A stretch of DNA of 56,840 bases from Clostridia bacterium (GTDB lineage Bacteria > Bacillota > Clostridia > Oscillospirales > Butyricicoccaceae): NCBI GenBank assembly GCA_017559995.1, contig JAFYPP010000017.1, positions 1 through 56,840 of the forward strand, given 5' to 3'. Under the pieces are notes generated by a model. That model did no database searches. It had not been told where the DNA came from and was given only the letters and a program-made list of their open reading frames with translations. Position numbers and translations under genes: made by a program. Shown piece by piece: positions 43,840-53,282 of the stretch (its first letter is position 1; each line of letters opens with the position of its first letter).

Positions 43840-46278
43840 ATGGTAAATAACAAAATCAAAATTTCTGAGCTGGCCAAAGACTTCAATCTGCAGGGCAAGG
43901 ACATCTGCGCCGCCCTGTCCGCCATGGGCATGAGCTACAAGCCCTCCCAGAGCGTCTCTTCCCAGGAAGTGGGCATGCTCTTTGACTATCTCACCCAGAA
44001 GAACCAGATGAACAGCCTGGAGGACGTCCGGGCTACCGCCGTCCAGGCCGCCGAGCAGCGCAAGCAGGCCGCCGAGGACCGCATCAAGAAGCAGCAGGAA
44101 GAGGCCGCTGCCCGCATCCGTGCCGAGGAAAAGGCCAAGGAGGAACTGATCCGCAAGAACAATCCTCCCAAGCAGGAAGCCAAGCAGCAGCCCAAGCAGC
44201 AGCCCAAGGCCCGTCCTCAGGGCCAGACCCTGCAGCACACTCCTCCCGAGAAGAAGGAGGAAAAGCCCGTCCAGCAGCAGGATGCCCAGGCCAGCCAGAA
44301 GGGCCAGAAGCATTACGTGGACACCCGCGGCAACAGCGTCAACATCGAAAAGTACGATGAGCGCATGGACACCCTGGTGCCCCAGCAGGCCGGCCGCTTC
44401 GGCAACCAGCAGACCAAGCAGAAGCTGGTGAAGAAGGATCAGCGCGGCAAGCAGTTCGGCAACAAGCGCCGTCAGGAAGAGCAGGAGAAGATGAAGCGCC
44501 TGGAGCAGCAGGCCCAGATCAAGAAGGCCCCCCTGAAGGTGCTCATCCCCGATGAGATCTCGGTGGGCGAACTGGCCTCCCGTCTGAAAAAGACCGCTGC
44601 CGAGGTCATCAAGCAGCTGATGAAGCTGGGCGTCCTGGCCTCTGTGTCCCAGAACATCGACTACGATACCGCATCTCTGGTTGCCATGGAACTGGGCGCC
44701 ATCCCCGAGAAGGAAGTGGTGGTCACCATCGAAGAGCGTCTGTTCGACGAGCGTGAGGACACCACCGAAGAGCTGGTGGAGCGCGCTCCCGTCGTCGTCG
44801 TCATGGGTCACGTCGACCACGGCAAGACCTCTCTGCTGGACGCTATCCGTTCCACCAGCGTCACCGCCGGTGAGGCCGGCGGCATTACCCAGCACATCGG
44901 TGCTTACCGCGTCACCGCCCAGGGCCGCGAGATCACCTTCCTGGATACTCCCGGCCACGCCGCCTTTACCTCCATGCGTGCCCGCGGCGCCCAGGTCACC
45001 GATATCGCCATCCTGGTGGTCGCTGCCGACGACGGCATCATGCCCCAGACCATCGAAGCCATCAACCACGCCAAGGCCGCCAATGTGCCCCTGATCGTGG
45101 CTGTCAATAAAATGGATAAGCCCACCGCCAACCCCGACCGTATCCTGCAGCAGCTCACCGAGCATGAGCTGGTGCCCGAGGATTGGGGCGGCGAGACCAT
45201 CGTGTGCCCCATCTCCGCAAAGATGGGCACCGGTATCGACAACCTGCTGGAGATGGTCCTGCTGACCGCCGATATGCAGGAGCTGAAGGCCAATCCCAAC
45301 CGTCTGGCCAAGGGTACCGTCATCGAAGCCAAGCTGGACCGCGGCCGCGGCCCCGTTGCCACCGTTCTGGTGCAGAACGGCACCCTGAACCACGGTGATA
45401 TCGTCATCGCCGGCACCGCAGTTGGCCGTGTCCGTGCCATGACCGATGAAAAGGGCCGCAAGATGGAGACCGCCGGTCCCTCCGTGCCCGTGGAGATCGT
45501 GGGTCTGGCCGAAGTGCCCGGCGCCGGCGACCTGTTCTACGCCGTTGAGGACGAGCGCATGGCCCGTACTCTGGCCGAAAAGCGCAAGTTCGAGGAGAAG
45601 GAGCGCCAGAACGCCTCCATGCAGAAGGTCACTCTGGAGAACCTGTTCTCCTCCATTGAGCAGGGCAGCGTGAAGGATCTGAACATCATCGTCAAGGCCG
45701 ACGTTCAGGGTTCCGCCGAAGCCGTCAAGGCATCGTTAGAGAAGCTGTCCAACAGCGAAGTCCGTGTCCGCGTCATCCACAACGGTGTCGGCGGCATCAA
45801 CTCTTCCGACATCATGCTGGCCGAGGCTTCCAACGCCATCGTGGTCGGCTTCAACGTCCGTCCCGAGGCCGGCGTGGCTGACGCCGCCGCCGCTTCCCAC
45901 GTGGATATGCGCCTGTACCGCATCATCTACGACTGCCTGGAGGAGATCGAGCAGGCCATGAAGGGTATGCTGGCTCCCACCTTCAAGGAAGTCATCCTGG
46001 GTCACGCCGAAGTCCGCCAGACCTTCAAGGTCAGCGGTGTCGGCACCATCGCCGGCTGCTATGTGCAGGACGGTAAGATGCAGCGCAACGAGAAGGTCCG
46101 TATCGTCCGTGACAGCATCGTTGTGTTCGAGGGCGACCTGTCCAGCCTGAAGCGCTTCAAGGACGATGCCAAGGAAGTGGCCTCCGGCTACGAGTGCGGC
46201 CTGAGCTTCGAAAAGTTCAACGACGTCAAGGTCGGCGACATCATCGAAGCCTATGTCATGGAGCAGATCGAACGATAA
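43840..46278 (+). CDS. infB: Translation initiation factor IF-2
   Basis: An 812-aa GTPase that brings initiator tRNA to the ribosome. N-terminal IF2-N helices ([15 protein letters not shown]), a long charged Lys/Gln-rich linker (about 50-220), a second IF2-N unit ([15 protein letters not shown]), then G domain [19 protein letters not shown] and NKMDK, and C-terminal domains for fMet-tRNA. Length is normal. Confidence 0.98.
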   Translation: MVNNKIKISELAKDFNLQGKDICAALSAMGMSYKPSQSVSSQEVGMLFDYLTQKNQMNSLEDVRATAVQAAEQRKQAAEDRIKKQQEEAAARIRAEEKAKEELIRKNNPPKQEAKQQPKQQPKARPQGQTLQHTPPEKKEEKPVQQQDAQASQKGQKHYVDTRGNSVNIEKYDERMDTLVPQQAGRFGNQQTKQKLVKKDQRGKQFGNKRRQEEQEKMKRLEQQAQIKKAPLKVLIPDEISVGELASRLKKTAAEVIKQLMKLGVLASVSQNIDYDTASLVAMELGAIPEKEVVVTIEERLFDEREDTTEELVERAPVVVVMGHVDHGKTSLLDAIRSTSVTAGEAGGITQHIGAYRVTAQGREITFLDTPGHAAFTSMRARGAQVTDIAILVVAADDGIMPQTIEAINHAKAANVPLIVAVNKMDKPTANPDRILQQLTEHELVPEDWGGETIVCPISAKMGTGIDNLLEMVLLTADMQELKANPNRLAKGTVIEAKLDRGRGPVATVLVQNGTLNHGDIVIAGTAVGRVRAMTDEKGRKMETAGPSVPVEIVGLAEVPGAGDLFYAVEDERMARTLAEKRKFEEKERQNASMQKVTLENLFSSIEQGSVKDLNIIVKADVQGSAEAVKASLEKLSNSEVRVRVIHNGVGGINSSDIMLAEASNAIVVGFNVRPEAGVADAAAASHVDMRLYRIIYDCLEEIEQAMKGMLAPTFKEVILGHAEVRQTFKVSGVGTIAGCYVQDGKMQRNEKVRIVRDSIVVFEGDLSSLKRFKDDAKEVASGYECGLSFEKFNDVKVGDIIEAYVMEQIER

Positions 46279-46299
46279 ATCCAACAAATTTGCCCGACT

Positions 46300-46325
46300 G
46301 GCGGAAGAGGATACCCTTTTCCGCC
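46300..46325 (+). other. Hairpin between infB and rbfA
   Basis: GGCGGAA (46300-46306) pairs with TTCCGCC (46319-46325) over a 12-nt loop, with GACT/TGTC flanks adding partial pairing. No strong T-run. It may be an RNA-processing or mild attenuation site inside the operon. Confidence 0.35.
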
Positions 46326-46348
46326 TGTCTGTTTAAGGAGGATAACCT

Positions 46349-46735
46349 ATGCCTTACAATAGCAACCGCGTGGAGCGCATCAGCGAGGAAGTCACCAAAG
46401 AGCTGGCCATGCTGCTGCGCAACGTGAAGGATCCCCGCGTTTCCCAGACCATGCTGTCTGTTGTCCGCTGCGAAGTCACCAACGATATGCGCTGGTGCAA
46501 GGTCTTTCTCAGCGCCCTGGGCGAGTGCGACCAGAAGGAGCTGAAGAAGGGCCTCAAGTCCTGCTCCGGCTATCTGCGCCGTGAGCTGGCCCACCGCCTG
46601 CGTCTGCGCTACACCCCCGAGCTGGTGTTCGTGCTGGACGACTCCATCGCCCACGGCGCCCACATCGCCGCCGTGCTCAACACCCTGGACATCCCCGAGG
46701 ACGATCCGGAGGAGACCGATGAGCAGGATGATTGA
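46349..46735 (+). CDS. rbfA: Ribosome-binding factor A
   Basis: A 128-aa protein with RVERISEEVTKELAMLLRNVKDPRV and RHRLR-like features of the RbfA KH-type fold, and an acidic tail. It matures the 5' end of 16S rRNA. AAGGAGG before the ATG. Its end overlaps the next start by 17 bases. Confidence 0.95.
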   Translation: MPYNSNRVERISEEVTKELAMLLRNVKDPRVSQTMLSVVRCEVTNDMRWCKVFLSALGECDQKELKKGLKSCSGYLRRELAHRLRLRYTPELVFVLDDSIAHGAHIAAVLNTLDIPEDDPEETDEQDD

Positions 46736-47684
46736 TGTGACCGCTGCCGCCCGGCGTCTGCTGGAGGTGCAGCACATTCTGATTTTGACCCACCGCCGTC
46801 CCGACGGTGATACCGTGGGTTCCGCCGCCGCCCTGTGCCGTGCCCTGCGCAAGGCCGGCAAGGAGGCCTTCGTCTTTGCCAACGAGGACATCACCCCCCG
46901 GCTGGCCTTCCTGCTGGAGGGTCTGGTGGCCCCCGAGGGCTACGATTCCGACTGCGTGGTGGCGGTGGACATCGCCGACACCACCCTGCTGACCGAAAGC
47001 GCCAGGGTCTATGCCGACGGCATCCACCTGTGTCTGGACCATCACCCCTCCAACAAGGAGTTTGCCCATGAGCTGGTGCTCCACGGCAAGGCCGCCGCTG
47101 CCGGCGAGGTCATCTATCTGGTGGCCAAAGAGCTGGGTGTGGAGTTTGACCTGCCCATGTGGGAGGCCCTGTATATCGCCGTAGCCACCGACACCGGCTG
47201 CTTCAAGTTTTCCAACACCACCCCGCTGGCCCACCGCATCGCCGCCGACGCCATCGAGGCCGGTCTGGATTTCCTGCCCCACAACCGCACCTTCTTTGAA
47301 GCCAAGAGCAAGGTGCGCTTCATGATCGAACGCAAAATGTTCGACGATATGATCTTCAGCGACAACGGCGAGGTGTGCTGCTCCTGGCTGGAGCGGGATT
47401 GGCTCAACCGGATCGGCGCCACCGATGACGATCTGGACAATCTGTCCACCCTCACCATGAGTCTGGAGGGTGTCCGCTGCGGCATCATCCTCACCCAGAA
47501 CAAGAAGGACAAGGCCTTCAAGGCCTCGGTCCGCAGCCACCGGCCTGCCGACGCCAGCCGCATCTGCCAGAACTTTGGCGGCGGCGGTCATCCCCGTGCC
47601 GCCGGCTGTACCATGGATATGCCCGCCCGGGAGGCCTGCGCCGCCCTGATGGCGGCAGCTGCCGAGGAGCTGGCCAAATGGTAA
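46719..47684 (+). CDS. nrnA: DHH-family phosphoesterase NrnA-like
   Basis: A 321-aa protein with [36 protein letters not shown] and C-terminal [10 protein letters not shown], the DHH/DHHA1 pattern of NrnA, which degrades nano-RNA and in Bacillus also acts on pAp. The start at 46719 has CCGGAGGA 5 bases upstream, inside rbfA. It overlaps truB by 7 bases. Confidence 0.93.
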   Translation: MSRMIDVTAAARRLLEVQHILILTHRRPDGDTVGSAAALCRALRKAGKEAFVFANEDITPRLAFLLEGLVAPEGYDSDCVVAVDIADTTLLTESARVYADGIHLCLDHHPSNKEFAHELVLHGKAAAAGEVIYLVAKELGVEFDLPMWEALYIAVATDTGCFKFSNTTPLAHRIAADAIEAGLDFLPHNRTFFEAKSKVRFMIERKMFDDMIFSDNGEVCCSWLERDWLNRIGATDDDLDNLSTLTMSLEGVRCGIILTQNKKDKAFKASVRSHRPADASRICQNFGGGGHPRAAGCTMDMPAREACAALMAAAAEELAKW

Positions 47685-48604
47685 ACGGTATTTTGATCGT
47701 GGACAAGCCCCGGGACTTCACCTCCCATGACGTGGTGGCCAAGCTGCGGGGCATGATCCGCCAGAAGAAGATCGGCCACGCCGGCACGCTGGACCCCATG
47801 GCCACCGGCGTGCTGGTGGTGCTGCTGGGCAACGCCACCCGTGCCAGCGACCACGCCAGCGGCCAGAGCAAGGAATACGTGGCCCGGCTGCGGCTGGGTC
47901 AGGTCACCGACACCCAGGATATCACCGGCACCGTGCTGGAAGAGCGTCCCGTGACGGTGGGAGAGGAGGAGCTGCGGCAGATCCTGCCCGCCTTTACCGG
48001 CGATATTCAGCAGCTGCCCCCCATGTATTCTGCCATTTCCATCAACGGCAAGCGCCTCTATGATCTGGCCCGCAAGGGCGTGGAGGTGGAGCGCCGGAGC
48101 CGTGACATCGTCATCGAGGAGCTGGAACTGCTGGAAGGCGGCGAAGGCCTGGGCGAGCACGAGTTCGACCTGCGGGCCATGTGCTCCAAGGGCACCTATG
48201 TCCGCACCATCTGCCACGATATCGGCGCGGCTCTGGGCTGCGGCGGTACCATGGCCGACCTGCGCCGCACCAAAAGCGGCCGCTTTACGCTGGAAAACGC
48301 CCTGACCTTTGAGGAGATCGCCGCCCTTTTGGCGGAAAACGCTCTGGAAAGTCGGGTTTTTCCCACCGACAGCGTCTTTTTTGACCTGCCGGAGGTACAT
48401 CTCAACGCCGAGGGCGACGTGCGCGCCTCCCACGGCAACTTCTTTGCGGAACGGCATCTGACCTCGGGAGAGATCCCCGCCGAGGGCGGCCGCTGCCGGG
48501 TCTATGACAGCACCGGCCGGTTCTGCCAGATCGGCGAGGCCCGCCAGCTGGATAAGGGCGGTCTGGCCATCTTCTGCAAGATCAATTTTGGAAGCAAGGA
48601 ATGA
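47678..48604 (+). CDS. truB: tRNA pseudouridine-55 synthase TruB
   Basis: A 308-aa protein with [15 protein letters not shown] and [16 protein letters not shown] (catalytic Asp), then the PUA-like C-terminus. It makes pseudouridine 55 in the T-loop. It overlaps nrnA by 7 bases and ribF by 4. Confidence 0.96.
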   Translation: MVNGILIVDKPRDFTSHDVVAKLRGMIRQKKIGHAGTLDPMATGVLVVLLGNATRASDHASGQSKEYVARLRLGQVTDTQDITGTVLEERPVTVGEEELRQILPAFTGDIQQLPPMYSAISINGKRLYDLARKGVEVERRSRDIVIEELELLEGGEGLGEHEFDLRAMCSKGTYVRTICHDIGAALGCGGTMADLRRTKSGRFTLENALTFEEIAALLAENALESRVFPTDSVFFDLPEVHLNAEGDVRASHGNFFAERHLTSGEIPAEGGRCRVYDSTGRFCQIGEARQLDKGGLAIFCKINFGSKE

Positions 48605-49482
48605 GTCCTATGGAACACAAGCGGGTCATTGCCCTGGGATTTTTTGACGGCGTTCACCGCGGTCACCGGGCCATCCTGCAAAAGGCGGTGGATCTCGCCC
48701 GGGAAAAGGGCATGCAGACCGCTGCCGTCACCTTCGAGAGCCACCCCCGGGCCTTTGTCCGGGGCCGCGCTCCCGACATGATCAATACCTTCGAGCGCCG
48801 CTGCGCCCTGCTGCAGGAGGCCGGCGCCCAGCTGGTCATCGCCCTGCCCTTTGACCGCAAAATGGCCGAGACCTCGCCCGAGGCCTTTGCCGAAATGCTC
48901 CGGGATCAGTACCGGGGCGCGGTGGTGGTGTGCGGTGACAACTTCCGCTTTGGCCGCAACGCCGCCGGCACCCCTGCCGATCTGGAGCGCTTCGGCCTGG
49001 AGACCCACGTGGTGCCCCCGGTGGTGTTTTCCGGACGGGTGGTGTCCTCCACCTTCATCCGGGAGAGCGTCCGGGACGGCCGGGTGGGCCGGGCCAAGCA
49101 GCTGTTGGGCCGTCCCTTCTTTCTGGAGGGCCCCATCGTGGGCGGCTTCCAGGTGGGCCGCACCATCGGCTATCCCACCATCAACATCCGGGTGGAAAAC
49201 GGCATCCTCATGCCCCACCGGGGCGTGTACGTGTCCCGTGTGACGGTGGACGGCCAGTCCTTCCGGGCGGTGACCAACGTGGGTACCCGTCCCACCTTTA
49301 CCGACGCCGACATCGTCAGCGTGGAAAGCCATCTGCTGGACTTTTCCGGCGACATCTACGGCCACGAGGCCCAGGTGGAGTTTCTCAAATTCCTGCGCCC
49401 CGAGCGCAGCTTCCGGGACGGCGACGCCCTGCGTGAGCAGATCGCCAAGGACATCCGTCAGGCCCTGGAGTACCGCGTTTGA
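48601..49482 (+). CDS. ribF: Bifunctional riboflavin kinase/FAD synthetase
   Basis: A 293-aa enzyme that makes FMN and then FAD. N-terminal FMN adenylyltransferase domain (LGFFDGVHRGHRAIL; STFIRESVRDGRV) and C-terminal riboflavin kinase domain (GRTIGYPTINI; NVGTRPTF). ATGA overlap with truB; a Met four codons in is another possible start. It ends the core operon. Confidence 0.95.
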   Translation: MSPMEHKRVIALGFFDGVHRGHRAILQKAVDLAREKGMQTAAVTFESHPRAFVRGRAPDMINTFERRCALLQEAGAQLVIALPFDRKMAETSPEAFAEMLRDQYRGAVVVCGDNFRFGRNAAGTPADLERFGLETHVVPPVVFSGRVVSSTFIRESVRDGRVGRAKQLLGRPFFLEGPIVGGFQVGRTIGYPTINIRVENGILMPHRGVYVSRVTVDGQSFRAVTNVGTRPTFTDADIVSVESHLLDFSGDIYGHEAQVEFLKFLRPERSFRDGDALREQIAKDIRQALEYRV

Positions 49483-49511
49483 TCCCCACGCAACCCAAAG
49501 GAGGACATCGC

Positions 49512-51023
49512 ATGAACGATTTTTTCGACGATCTGCTGGCATCCCTGCAGATCTTCTACAGTAATTTCAACGCCAAATACGGCCGTCTGTTCAACGCCGT
49601 CATCGTTCTGGTGGTGCTGGCACTGGTGCTGTACGCCCTGCTGCGGGCCATTCTTGCCGGACGCAAGGGCCGCCGCAGCCCTTCGCCCATGACCACCCAC
49701 CAGCCCGACCCCAACTTGACCCGCCGGGCTGCCGAAAGTCTGGCCCAGGCCATTCGCATCCCCAGCGTCACCGGCGACCGGGAACAGGTGCGGGCCATGG
49801 GCAAGTACCTCACGGAGCGCTATCCCCGGGCCATGGAGACCATGGACCGTGCCGTGCTGCCCGACGGCAGTATGCTGCTGCGCTGGTGCGCCTCCGGCAG
49901 TACCGACCAGAATCCCGTCATGTTCTGCGGCCATCTGGACGTGGTGCCCGGCGGCGACGGCTGGACGGTGTGCGAGCCCTTTGACGGCCTCCGGCAGGAT
50001 GGCCGTGTGTACGGCCGCGGCGCCGTGGACAGCAAGGGCGTGGTCATCGCCATGATGGAGGCCGCCGAGACCCTCATTGCGGAGGGCCATGCCCCCCGTC
50101 GGGACGTGTACTTCGCCTTTGGCGCCGACGAGGAGACCGGCGGCAAATACGGCGCCAAGTCCATCGCCGACACCCTGGCCCAGCAGGACCTGAAGTTTGA
50201 TCTGGTGCTGGACGAGGGCTGCACCCTTCAGGAGATCGACTGTGACGGCCGTACCTATTCCGCCGCCTTTATCGGTATGGGGGAAAAGCAGCAGTGCGAG
50301 TATCTCATCACCGTGCACTGCCCCGGCGGACATACCAGCCAGCCCCACCGCACCACGGCGGTGGGCATCCTCAGCGAGGCCATCTGCCGCATCGAGAGTG
50401 CCCAGCCCCATCATCGGATGATCCCTCTGGTGCGCCAGCATCTGGATCGGGCCATCTCCACCTTCCCCTTCGGCAAGCGGTTCGTGGTGGCCAACAAGCC
50501 GCTGTTCGGCCTGCTGGTGGGCCTGGCCTTCCGGGACGACCCTTACGTCATGTCCCTCATCCGTACCACCATCGTGCCCACCCGTGTGGACGGCAGCTTC
50601 CCGGCGGCCAACGTGCTGCCCGGTGTGGCCAGCGCACGGCTCAACGCCCGGCTGCTGCCCGACGATACCCCCGAAAAGATCCTCAACGACCTGCAGGAGC
50701 TGCTGGCCGACCTGCCCCTCACCGTGGAACTGGTCTCCGAGTGGGAGTCTTCCGACCTCACCTCCGAGGATCAGCCCATGTATAAGCTGCTGTGTGATGT
50801 GATCCAGCAGGCCCATCCCCGTCTGCCCTGTATCCCCACCCTGATGAACAGCACCGGCGACGCCCGCCATTACGCCCAGCTCAGCGACTGCACCCTGCGG
50901 TTCGCCCCCCTGGTCACCGGCGGTAATGCCGGCGGCGGCAGCCACGAGGGCGATGAATTCCTGGCGGAAGCCTCTTTGGGCGTCGCGGTGGAACTCTACC
51001 GTGACCTGATGAAAAAACTATGA
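49512..51023 (+). CDS. Membrane-anchored M20 peptidase (PM20D1/carboxypeptidase-like)
   Basis: A 503-aa protein. A single transmembrane helix lies at about 29-50 (FNAVIVLVVLALVLYALLRAIL), then an M20 catalytic domain with CGHLDVVPGG, GRGAVDSKGVVIAM, GADEETGGKYG, the Asp/Glu-rich VLDEGC site and PGGHTSQPHRTTAVG dimer domain. It is most like mammalian-type PM20D1 or S-type carboxypeptidases. Substrate unknown; likely membrane-bound. The ATG follows AAAGGAGG. Its stop overlaps the next ATG. Confidence 0.87.
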   Translation: MNDFFDDLLASLQIFYSNFNAKYGRLFNAVIVLVVLALVLYALLRAILAGRKGRRSPSPMTTHQPDPNLTRRAAESLAQAIRIPSVTGDREQVRAMGKYLTERYPRAMETMDRAVLPDGSMLLRWCASGSTDQNPVMFCGHLDVVPGGDGWTVCEPFDGLRQDGRVYGRGAVDSKGVVIAMMEAAETLIAEGHAPRRDVYFAFGADEETGGKYGAKSIADTLAQQDLKFDLVLDEGCTLQEIDCDGRTYSAAFIGMGEKQQCEYLITVHCPGGHTSQPHRTTAVGILSEAICRIESAQPHHRMIPLVRQHLDRAISTFPFGKRFVVANKPLFGLLVGLAFRDDPYVMSLIRTTIVPTRVDGSFPAANVLPGVASARLNARLLPDDTPEKILNDLQELLADLPLTVELVSEWESSDLTSEDQPMYKLLCDVIQQAHPRLPCIPTLMNSTGDARHYAQLSDCTLRFAPLVTGGNAGGGSHEGDEFLAEASLGVAVELYRDLMKKL

Positions 51024-51919
51024 CCGCCCCGCGGTCCCAAAACCCTTCGGGCAGGCTGTGGCGCCGTCTTTTGGGCGGCTTGCTGGCAGCCTGCCTGCTG
51101 CTGCTTTTGGCGGCAGCGCTGAAGCAGGGGGCGCTGGCCGACCTGCTGCGCCGTCCGCTGAAGCACCAGGCCGGCTTTGCCATGCACATGATCGACGTGG
51201 GCCAGGGCCAGGCCCTGCTGCTTACCTGCGGCGGTCAGACCGCCATGGTGGACACCGGCCCTGCCGACACCTCCCGGCAGGTGGTGAACTACCTGCTGAA
51301 GGAAGGGGTGCGTGAGCTGGACTACCTGTTCGTCACCCATCCCCACAGCGACCACAGCGGCGGTGTCAACCGCGTTGTGGAGACCTTGGGCGCCCGGGTG
51401 CTGCTCATCCCCGAATACCTGTCGGAGGAGGCCGCCCTCACCACCGCCGGCGATTGGGTAGGCAAGACCGACACCCAGATCGCGGTGACCCGCGCGGACG
51501 ACCGGTACACCCTTGGCGACGCCGTCATCACCGTGCTGCATCCCGAGGCCGGCAACGGCATCGACGATATGAACGACCTGTCGCTGGTGCTGCTGGTGGA
51601 ATACGCCGGCCGGCGGCTGCTGATCACCGGCGATCTCACCGAAAATGTGGAGCCCACTCTGCCGGAAATCGGCCCGGTGGACGTGCTGCAGGTGGCCCAT
51701 CACGGCAGTTATACCTCCAGCACCAAAGGCTTTTTGGAGGACGTGCGGCCCACCTACGCGCTGATCTCCTGCGGGAAGAACAACGAGTACGGCCATCCTC
51801 ACAACGTGGTCATCGCCCGGCTGGAGGATGTGGGCGCCCGTATCTACCGCACCGATGAGGAAGGCACCCTGCTGGTGCGCATCGTAGAGGGCCAGATCGC
51901 CGTCACAAGTGAACACTAA
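51020..51919 (+). CDS. Membrane-anchored MBL-fold hydrolase (ComEC/Rec2 C-domain-like)
   Basis: A 299-aa protein with a basic N-terminus, a hydrophobic helix (about 17-33), then the metallo-beta-lactamase fold: MHMIDVGQGQALLL, DTGPA, the THPHSDHSGG metal motif, LLITGDL and VAHHGSYTSS. This pattern matches the extracellular domain of ComEC and stand-alone relatives, which may act as nucleases or other hydrolases. No ComEC channel is present. Coupled to the M20 peptidase gene (ATGA). Confidence 0.88.
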   Translation: MTAPRSQNPSGRLWRRLLGGLLAACLLLLLAAALKQGALADLLRRPLKHQAGFAMHMIDVGQGQALLLTCGGQTAMVDTGPADTSRQVVNYLLKEGVRELDYLFVTHPHSDHSGGVNRVVETLGARVLLIPEYLSEEAALTTAGDWVGKTDTQIAVTRADDRYTLGDAVITVLHPEAGNGIDDMNDLSLVLLVEYAGRRLLITGDLTENVEPTLPEIGPVDVLQVAHHGSYTSSTKGFLEDVRPTYALISCGKNNEYGHPHNVVIARLEDVGARIYRTDEEGTLLVRIVEGQIAVTSEH

Positions 51920-51963
51920 CCGTAATATTTAGATAGATTATTTCAAACTGGAGTGAAAATTCC

Positions 51964-53169
51964 GTGAAAAAGTCCAAATCCAATACCCCCAAACCCAAGA
52001 TGTGGCTGTATCGACCCGTCTGCTGGTTTTCCCGTGTGGTAAGCAAATACCTCTTCGGCCTGACCGTCACCGGTCGGGAGCAGCTGCCCAAGGACGGCCC
52101 CCTGCTGGTGCTGGTGTCCCATCAGGGCATGATGGACGTGCTGCTGGTCTTTGCCGCCCTGCGGGGCCGGGTGGCCCAGTTCGTGGCCACCCAGCGGCAG
52201 TTCCGCCATAAGGTGCTGGGTTGGTTTTACACCCGTCTGGGCGCCATCCCCAAGATGCAGTTCAAGACCGACCCCCGCTGCGTTATGAGCATCTTCCGGG
52301 TGCTGAAAAACGGCGGCACGGTGGTGCTGTTTCCCGCGGGACAGACCTCCATGTGGGGCATCCCGGGCAACATCGCCCCCTCCATGGCCCATCTGGTAAA
52401 AAAGGCCGGCGTGCCCGTGCTGACCATCGGCCTTCGGGGCGGCTTTTTCACCGCGCCCCGGTTCGGCGGCCTGCGGTTCGGCAAGACCGAAGCCCGCATG
52501 GAGCTGACCTTTACACCCCAGCAGCTGCAGGAACTTCCCGAAACCGAGATCTACCGTGTCCTGCAGGACAAGCTGTACTACGACGAGTACGCCTGGCAGG
52601 AGGAGACCGGCGCCCTGTTCCGGGGCAAAAATCTGGCGGAGGGCTACGATCAGATGCTCATTCGCTGCCCCAAGTGCGGCAGCACCGGCAGCTGGCAAAG
52701 CGGCGGCGATACCGTTACCTGCACCGTCTGCGGCAACGGCGGCGTGCTGGGCCAGGACCTCCGTATGCGGCCCCTCAAAGAGGGCGATGAGGTGCTGCCC
52801 ACCCTGAAGGCGTGGTACGCCTGGCAGGAGGAGCAGGTCATCCGTCAGGTGGAGACCCCCGGTTTCTCTCTGGAAGAGCCGGTGACCTGCCGTGCCTATG
52901 ACGAGGAGACCGCCGCCTATCGGGATGCCGGCACCGGCGTTTTGCGGATGGACGGCGAGGCCATGGGCTACTACGGCACCTATGACGGAAAGCCGGTGGA
53001 GCTGGTGGTGCGCCACGCCCACCTGCCCGGCCTCAGTGCCGATCTGGGGGTCTATGTGGAGCTGGCCTTTGAGGAATACGGCCTGCTGCGGTTCATGACC
53101 GCCAACAAATACGCCGTGGCCTTTATGAAACTGGGCCAGGAATACCTCTATCGCAAAACCTTGGGATAA
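51964..53169 (+). CDS. PlsC-like acyltransferase with an added zinc ribbon
   Basis: A 401-aa protein. The first 200 residues form a PlsC-type acyltransferase fold with a kept H-x4-D (SHQGMMDVL), but the third motif reads FPAGQTS, so the usual Glu of EGTRS is Ala. At about 235-260 a zinc ribbon CPKCG...CTVCG follows, then a domain of about 140 residues without a recognised family. GTG start at 51964 with TGGAG upstream. Likely works on acyl lipids or CoA substrates; activity is not assured. Confidence 0.82.
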   Translation: MKKSKSNTPKPKMWLYRPVCWFSRVVSKYLFGLTVTGREQLPKDGPLLVLVSHQGMMDVLLVFAALRGRVAQFVATQRQFRHKVLGWFYTRLGAIPKMQFKTDPRCVMSIFRVLKNGGTVVLFPAGQTSMWGIPGNIAPSMAHLVKKAGVPVLTIGLRGGFFTAPRFGGLRFGKTEARMELTFTPQQLQELPETEIYRVLQDKLYYDEYAWQEETGALFRGKNLAEGYDQMLIRCPKCGSTGSWQSGGDTVTCTVCGNGGVLGQDLRMRPLKEGDEVLPTLKAWYAWQEEQVIRQVETPGFSLEEPVTCRAYDEETAAYRDAGTGVLRMDGEAMGYYGTYDGKPVELVVRHAHLPGLSADLGVYVELAFEEYGLLRFMTANKYAVAFMKLGQEYLYRKTLG

Positions 53170-53175
53170 AGTAAG

Positions 53176-53202
53176 ACCGCTGTCTTCGGACAGCGGTTTT
53201 TT
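53176..53202 (+). terminator. Terminator after the PlsC-like gene
   Basis: ACCGCTGTC (53176-53184), TTCG tetraloop, GACAGCGGT (53189-53197), then T6. Confidence 0.88.
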
Positions 53203-53227
53203 CATGGCCGGAAACGACGGATTTCCC

Positions 53228-53257
53228 TTGACGAACACCCCTTGATGGGCATACAAT
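53228..53257 (+). promoter_or_regulatory. mgtE promoter
   Basis: TTGACG (53228-53233), 18-nt spacer, TACAAT (53252-53257). Only about 20 nt of leader before mgtE, so there is no room for an M-box riboswitch. Confidence 0.55.
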
Positions 53258-53282
53258 GAAAGAGAATTCGGAGGGATAGCCT

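Noticed and set aside
53203..53282. M-box (Mg2+) riboswitch before mgtE
   Set aside because: Only about 20 nt of leader after the promoter, far too short.
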